DNA from: Algorimicrobium sediminis
Lineage (GTDB): Bacteria > Bacteroidota > Bacteroidia > Flavobacteriales > Flavobacteriaceae
Length of the DNA stretch: 64,000 nt
NCBI RefSeq assembly: GCF_042684585.1
Contig: NZ_JBHULS010000001.1
Span: 558,001-622,000 of the forward strand
Direction: 5' to 3'
The position numbers were made by a program, and so were the translations under genes. The notes under the pieces are model-generated. The model was not told the origin of the DNA. It did no database searches and saw only the letters and a list, made by a program, of their open reading frames with translations. This document shows, in pieces, positions 24,227 to 33,200 of this stretch. Every line of letters begins with the position of its first letter. Positions within the stretch are counted from its first letter, which is position 1.

Positions 24227-27200
24227 TTATCTGTACAATGTAAAATGTCCTACGAATTCACGGTTATCCCGGGCGCTTCCTAAACTGATAACATACCAGT
24301 AATCGCCTGTAGGCAACGGGTTACCTTGATACTCGCCGTTCCAAGATTGGCCTTGTCTTAAATTAGCTACCACACGACCATGCCTATCGTAAACTAATGT
24401 TTGAATATTTGGATAATTTTCGGTGTTCATTGGTGTCCATGTATCATTTTCGCCATTGCCATCTGGTGTAAATACATTTGGTATGGTTACGTCTACAAAA
24501 ACAACAGGTAGTATGCGTTCCACTTCGCAACCATTAGCATCAACAACCCTTACGAAAACGGTACCCGATTGATAGAATGTAAACACATTGGACGATCCGT
24601 TATCTATACCATTAAAATAGTAAGTGTAGCTGCCAGAACCGCCAGAGGCCGTTGCTGTAATTTGATTAATATCTGTTTCCTCTAATGTTAAACCAAGTGG
24701 CATAACGGTTTCAATAAAAAATGAAACAGTTTCAAAACATCCAGTTTGGTTGTGAAGTATTTCAACTTCATGCAATCCTGCTGGCACATTTGTAAATACA
24801 TTGCTAGTTTGGCTAATGTTACCATTTAATATGTAGGTAACGTTGTTGGCAGAACTCGGGTCTACTGTAATTGTTACGCGGTTATCTTCGCATAAGTACG
24901 CTACATTGGCTTGAGCATTTAATGAGGCTGGCGCTTGCAAAGTAACATCCAATGTAAACTGGCAATTATTGGCATCTTGAACATAAATGGTATAGGTTTG
25001 GCCACCATCAAGATTGTCGAAAATAAATTGGTCCTGAACAAAATTGTTCGGGTTGTTTAAACTGGTGTAATACGGTGGTGTTCCAGCTCCGTTAGGGATG
25101 CTAATTTCTATAGCTCCGTTGTTATCGTCCACACATAACTCTTCATAAACCGTTACCAAGTTGGCTTGCAGTGGTGCAGGTTCATTTATAACTACAGTGT
25201 CTTCCGAATAACATCCCGTTTCATCGTACACGCGAACGGTATAACTACCAGCAGCCAAGTTATTAAAGGTGTTTTCTGTGGTTTGAACAAAATTTGGCGA
25301 AATAGCATAGGTAAACACATTTGTGCCACCTGTTGCAGTAACCGTTATGCTACCGTTATTGGCGCCATGGCACAACAAATTAGTTGGTACTGTGTTTAAA
25401 GTAACCACCGGTAAACTGGTTACTGTAAACGGAACTAATTCCGTACAACCATTACTGTGTTGTATATAGGCCGTATAAGTGCCAGCTGCTAAATTGGTAA
25501 ATATATTACTGTTTGAGAAGGTAGTACCATCTAAACTGTATTGCACGCTATTACTTACAGTAGGATTTACGGTAACTGTAATTTCATTACTAGTTATGTT
25601 ATTGTTACAGGTATTGGCAACAGTAACTGACCCTTGAATAGCAACGCCACCGGCAACAGTATAAGAAAGTGGTGCTAGACTACAACCATTGGCATCCTGA
25701 ACATAAACCGTATAATTACCACCACTTAAGTTATTAAAGTCGAAAACATCTTGTGTGAAATTAACACCATCTAAACTGGTAAAATACGGTGCTGTACCAC
25801 CAGCTAAAGATACACTTATACTCCCGTCGTTGGCATTTAGGCAGGTTTCTGGTGTGCCGGAAATGGTAGCAGAAAGTGCGCTACTAGGCTCGGTTACAAC
25901 CAGGTTGGTTAAGCTAACCTCGCATGAAATAGTATCTCTAACAAGAATGCTGTATGTACCTGCAGGTAGGTTGTTAAAAACATTAGCAGTTTGAAACACA
26001 AAGTTTGGAGAAATAGCATATTCTAAAGTGCCTGTACCGCCCATTGCGCTAACTTCTATGCTGCCCGAGGAGTCTCCAGCGCACAAAATATTGGCTGTGG
26101 TTGCAGCAGTGGCCGTAATTGGATCCAGAGCGTCAATGGTAAAGTTAACCGATTGTGTACAACCATTTGTATGTTGCACATAGGCCGTGTAACTGCCTGC
26201 CGTTAAATTGCTAAATACGTTGTTGGCTGAAAAATTAATAGCATCCAAGCTATACGTAACAGCTCCTAAAACCTCCGGGTTTACATTTATAGTTACGGTG
26301 TTTCCAGGGACATTAGCATTACAGGTTAAGGCAATGCTGGTGCTTGGAATAACCTCAACAGCTGGCGGCATAAAATACTCCAACGGTGGGTTAATATAAC
26401 AGCTGTTAGAGTCGGTAACATAAATTTGATAAAATGTATTACCAGACAAACCTGTAAAGGTGTACGTGTTACCAGTTACTGTAGTAAAGTTAGTGTTATC
26501 CAAACTTACCAAATAACTACCCGAGCCACCAGTAATGTTTATGGTAATGGCGCCATTACCTTCGTTTACGCATAATTCATCAGCAATAGTTCCAAAAACG
26601 GCCTGTAAAGGGTCTGGTTCTATAATTTCTATTTGAAAGACGTCATAACAACCGTTTTCATCTTGTGCAATGACATCGTAAGTGCCCGCAGCCAAATTGG
26701 TAAACACATTTGTATTTACAAACTGATTAAGGTTAGGTGAAATGGCATACTGAATAGTTCCTGTTCCACCAGTAGCATTTAGGGTAATACTACCATCTGT
26801 TAAACCAAAACAGCTTATATCTGTTTTGCTGGTAGACACTACAAGCGGATTAGGGTTTGCAATGCTTATTGGAGCCGAGGCACCAGTACAATCCACACCA
26901 CTGCTTACATTTACCATATAATTACCAGCCGATATGTTTTGGAAAATACCGTTGGCTTGTGGTCCTTGAATGACCGTATTGGTATTTGTATCCACTAACT
27001 CATAGCTATAGTTACCCAAACCGTTGGTTGCCGTTGCTACAATTGTTCCATTGGCCCCACCACTACAGTTAATGGTTGAACCAGATAAATCCAGATTTAC
27101 TGTTACTGGAATTACGGGATCAATTGTAATTTCGTTTGTAATGGTAGTGTTACAACCATTAGCATCTTGAATGTAGTACTGATAAGTGCCAGGACCTACT

Positions 27201-30200
27201 ACATAAGTACTGGAAGGGTTTAACGGATTAAACGTTATACCATCGGTACTAAAGGTATACGGTGCTGTGCCTCCGCTAACTGTTATTTGAATTTCTGCAT
27301 CTGAACTACATGTTGGCATGTTTACAATGGAAACAACACCTGTAGCCACATTGCTAGGTTGTGTAATAGTTACCGTATTGGTAGGATTACTACAATTCCA
27401 AGGGTCGCTAATGGTTACAAAGTAAGAACCTGCAGGGATATTAGTAAATACAGGACTTGCTTGAGGCCCGGAACTTATGCCGCTTACCGTATTAATTAAG
27501 GTGTAAACATAATCCGATCCGTAGCCACCAGTTACACCGCTAACGGTTAAGGTAGCATTTGCATCGTTAAAACACGGTAAGGCTGTAGGTACTGCGGTTA
27601 AATTACCGCTAATAGCTGCTGGCGCTACCAAGGTTTCGGATGTTGAAATTTCACAGCCATTAATATCGCGCACACTTACAGTATATGTTCCAGGGGTTAA
27701 GTTGGTAAATGTATTTGTAGGAGACCAAGCCGAAATAACGGTGGCGCCTAATGATAATTGATAGCTATATGGAGCACCCCATCCAAAACTGGCACTCGCT
27801 GAAATAGTTCCATCGTCTCCCGATGTAATACAAGTAACTGGTGTACTGTTTATTTGCAACGCTAAAGCTGCAGCTGGTTGTGTTATGGTGAAATTTATTT
27901 GTGCCGGACAAAACGGATTGTTGGTTAACGTGGCTTCCAAGGAATAAACACCACCTTCTAATCCTGAAATAGATAGCGGACCCGCATTTGGGCTTGAACC
28001 CGTTAAAACCGTGTTTCCTAGAGCATCCAAAATAGTATAACTAAAAGGACCCGCATCGTTGGTAGGAACCGTGTTTTCATCTATAAATGTGATATCAACT
28101 GCACCATTATTTGCGCCAAAACACGTTACATTGGACACAACATTGGCCTCTACAGTAAATGAATTAGGATCTGATACATAGTGAACAGTTTCTACCAAAC
28201 AGCCAGTTGCTGGATTTTCAACCGTAATACTGTAACTGCCAATAGTTAAACCTGTAAAAGTACCAGTGCTTTGGCTTACGTTATACGGATTTCCATTTAA
28301 TCCTATTACCGTATAATTTAAAACACTTGGTGTAACACCGTTAAAATTTGGAGTAATAGTAATTGTCTCTGCCGTATTACAGTTTATAGGACTATCTATA
28401 TTTATAGTTGGCATTAGTAATTCTGTGTAAGGGTTTATAGTGGCTGTTGTAGTACCCACGCAACCGTTGGAATCGTATACATTAATAACATAACTACCGC
28501 CTAACACATTCGCTTCGTTATAGACGTTAGCAGTTCCGGATTGCAATACCGTGCCACTTTGTATAAATTCGTAATTAATGTAGGAGCCAGATCCACCCGT
28601 AACGCCTGTAATTGTTATACTCGCGTTAACAACGGTATTGGTATTGGCTGTACATGCGAATTCACTTACTATGGCACTTGGAACATTCATGCTATTAGGT
28701 TCGCTTATTGTAACTACAGAAGTGGTGGTACAACCTCTTCCAGAAGTTACGGTTATAGTGTAAGATCCAGCAGGTAAACCATTAAAAACATTACCGGTTT
28801 GTGGACCTACGGTAACAGGGCCATTAATTTCATAGGTATAAACAGGGTCGGTATTAGTTCCAGTTAAATTAACTGTTATTATACCGTCTGTGCCAGCATT
28901 ACAAGTTACATTGCTAACCACAGGATTTATATTTGGTAAATCTGGAGTCGCTATGCTTACTGGTATGCTAACGCTACATAATGTGTTTGTGTCTGTAATG
29001 GTAACTGTATAACTTCCAGAAGGCACATTGGTATAGGTATTTCCGGTTAAAATAACACCCGGTGTTACAGGAAACAGATTAAAACTATAAGAACCCGAAC
29101 CACCACTTGGCGATAAGGTTATTATACCATCGCTAGCACCACAGTCTGGGGAAGCCGACAAGCTAGTGCTGGCTAAACCGCTTAAAGGAGGTAAAATTGT
29201 TACAGTCTCTGTTTCTGTACAGCCATTAGCATCTTGAATAGTTACCGTATGCGTTCCAGAATTTAAACCGCTTATAGTAAAGGAATTAAAGGCATCCTCT
29301 GTGTAAGACGTAAAAGCGGATCCATTCACACTATACGTAAATGGTGCAACACCAACTGTGTTATCTCGGGTAATAACAATTTCAAAATTACCTTCAGAAT
29401 TACAGATAGTTGTGGCGTTAATAGCCAAACTAATATTAGGAGCTGTGTCCGTTGGCATTACTATTGAAGTAGCTTGAATACAACCGTAAGCATCAATAAC
29501 ATAGATGTCGTATGCACCACCTTCCACATTGAAGACGTTATTAGACGAACCAGTCCATGTACTGGCATTAGGGGCTGGAGCACCTGCAACATTTAATTGA
29601 TACTCATATGGTGGTGTGCCAAATTGAGCAGTGGCCGAAATAACGCCGGCATTTACGCTACAATTATCGGCACTAACAATATTAGCAGCTATATTTAATG
29701 CATTTGTAGATTCTGTAATGTTAAAATTTATAGATGCTGCGGAACAATTATTATAGGCGCCACCTACTTCAGACAATAAAATATAGTACTGTCCAGGTGC
29801 TAACGGTCCTGCATTATTAACAGTTTCGGTACCTCCCGATAATGGTGTAATGGTGCCGCTAATTCCCGTGGAAACGTTGGATTGATAATTGAAAATTTCG
29901 TAAGTAACAGCTGTCGCAGCACTGTCGTAATTAGCAACAGTAAAGCTTACATTGCCGTCAGCATTTCCTGTACAACTTACATTATTAACAGTTGTTAACG
30001 TAGTGGTTAGGTTAGAAGGCGTACTAATAGGGCCAGTAGCCGTTTCAAAGTAATAACAGTCTGTAACCAAATCATGAACCACAAAAGTGTAAGTAACACC
30101 AGGAGTTAAACCAGTAAAAGTTGAGGTTTCTGGTGTTCCAGCATCGGCCGGCTGATAAGTGGTTGTGTATGGTATGGTGTTGGTTTCCAAAATACCAAAT

Positions 30201-33200
30201 TCATAACTACCACTGCTTACTACAGAAGTTACGGTAATAACAGCGGTACCTCCTGTTGCACAATTAGCCGTTAAAGTCGTAATATCTATATCTAAATCGC
30301 TAGGTGGTGAGGCAATAGTAATATTGTTTTGTATTTCTGAACAGCCGTTAGCATCTATAACTTCAACTGTATAAATACCAAAATCTAATATTATAAAAGC
30401 GTGATCCTCGCCGCCTGCCGTTGTGGTGTAGCTATCGGAATAACCAAAATTATTAGAAACATAATACGTGTATTCCGCTGTACCACCAGATACATTGGTT
30501 ACTAAAATTTCTCCATAGGAGGTGCCACCTGGGTTATTACAAGTAATATCGGTAGTACTTACCGTATAGCTGATAGCATTAGGTTGGGTAATAACAGCAG
30601 TTGCACTTGTGGAGCAACTATTGGCGTCTGTTACTGTTATGGTGTAATCTCCTGCTTCTAATCCTGTTGTTTGATTACCGTAGTTAGTACCTGTAGTAGT
30701 ATTTAATACACTTATGGTATATGGCGTTAAGCCACCTGAAGGCGTAACGCTTATGGCTCCAGAATTATCGCCAAAACACAAGTTATTTTGCACAACTGAA
30801 ACTGATGGCGCATTTAGAACAGGTAAGCTATCTATGGAAACAACGGCGGTTTGAACTGTACATCCTTGCGCATCGGTAATTAAAAACTGATAGGTTCCGT
30901 TGGTAGCTGTCGCATAGTTAAAATTAGTGCCAATGACGCCGGTTGTACCAGAAAAAGCACCACCGTTAAACGATACTTGGTAGTTATACGGCGCTAAACC
31001 ACCTGAAATAGACGTAGCTATTTCAGCATCTGGATTAGCAGAACAATCTAGGCCTTTGGTTAAAACCGCATTTGCCGTTAATTGGTTGGAAATTGTTTGC
31101 GTAACGGCAACCGATTCGCAACCGTAGGCATCTCTAACAACTATGGCGTAAGTTCCAGGTGTTAAGTTAGTAAATGTGTTTGCTGCTTGAAAAACACCAC
31201 CGTTAATACTGTAGCTATAAGGTGCAACACCACCAGTAACTAAAACCTCTAAAGAAGCCAAAGTTCCGGCGTCGAAACAAATATCGGAAGTTGCTGCAAT
31301 AGTGGCTACCGGAATTGAAGGTGATGCAATAGATATAACGGAGTCAATTGGATCTTGACATCCGTTAGCATCTTGCACAACAACCACATAGTTGCCCGGC
31401 AATACATTACTAAAGGTGTTATTGGTTTGGAATGCTATTATAACATTGCCCAAATCGTCCTCTAATTGGTACTGATAATTAGGCGTACCATTGCTGGCAC
31501 TAGCTGTAATGGTAGCACCACTTAAACAGGTTGCTGGACTACTTAAGGTAGCTGTGGCCAATAGGGCGTTTGGTTCAGATATTGTTTGAATAAATGAAAA
31601 ACTACAGGTACTCGCGGTATCATCATACCTTATGTTAACATTATAAGTTCCGCTAGGTAAATTTGAAATGGTAACGGGCGAACTTGTGCTGTTTGTCCAG
31701 GTAGTTCCGCCATCTATAGAGTAGTCGAACCCGTATGGTAATTGAAAATTGGCTGCAGCAAGAGTTATTTGGCCGTCGTTACTACCAAAGCAGCTTACAT
31801 CTGTGGCACTTACCACTTGTGCGGAAAATGCTTGATTAGAATCTATAACAATAGGAAAATTAACCTCCGTAGTACAAACAATAGGCACTTGATACACATT
31901 TATATCGTCTATAGCGGCGTCATTTCCATTGTAAAGAATACTTCCTGATCGGATTTGAAAAGTTAAAGTTGTATTACTACCTGGGTTTAGCGATACAGAT
32001 CGCAACTGCCAAGCGTTTACCGTATTATCTATAATTCCCGTAGCTTGACTGGCAATAACGGTTCCCGAGCCATCAACAAGCTCCAAAATAAAATCAGGAT
32101 CGGCACCTGCCACACCTACATCCAATAAGTTTGCCAAATATAAATCAACAATAATGTCTTGATTTGGCAATACATTATTAATGGGTTTGCTGTATAGGAT
32201 TCCGTTAGGTCCGGCAGCCGAACCAATATTAACCGCAAGAAAACGACCGTTAGGATTTGTACCATTGGAAGTATGATCGCGGTAAGGGTGCCAGTTTGGA
32301 TTGTTTGGTATAATGGCGCTTGTTACGGCGTATTGATTGTCTTCCAAACGGGGGTTGTTAAATGGCGGACAAAGCGATGGAAAAATTGTTTGATCATGAA
32401 AGCAGTAAGCAGGCGCAATTCCCGGAGTTGTGGTGTTACGACCTTCACCAAAATCTTCAAAAAGTAAGTTGGAATACGTTGGGATGGTTATATTTTCATA
32501 CTGAACGGTAACCGTATGATTGCCGCTAGGCACGTTAACAAAAACATTGCTTGGTACATTGGTATTCTCAACACCATCCAATAAATAGGTATAATTAAAA
32601 TTACCACCGTTATTATTTACAGTTACGGTAGCATTACCAGAACCATCGCAATTAAAATTGGTATTTGTAATTTCAATAGTTGGTGGGGTAGGTTCTGGGT
32701 TAATAGTTACAACCATTGGAAAAATACAGCCATTTGCATCTTGAATATACAAGGTGTAGGTTCCAGGGAATAAATAGGCTTCATTGGATGGGCCATAAGT
32801 TAGACCGTTGTCAAAACTATACGCATACGGTGGTGTTCCGCCTTGCGGATTGGTTATCCGAACGCGTCCTTCTCCAGAGGGGCCACATCCAGCCGATTCT
32901 GCTACACCTCCTGAAGCGGTTAAAGCATTATCTGGTTCTGTAATAGTTATGGTTTGCGGGCTGGTTACACAATTATTTCCATTAATACTATATTGAATAA
33001 TAGTTTCATAAGTTCCTGCCACTAGGTTTGAAAAAACAGGATTAGGGCTAAACGTGGTACCATTATCAATACTATATGCTAGGGTGTATCCATTGGCATT
33101 TAATACATTAAAGATAATTTCCGCAGTATCATCGCCGTAACATAAAATATTGGTATTACTAACTGTAAATTGTGGAGCGGCCATTTCCGATACTTGTATT

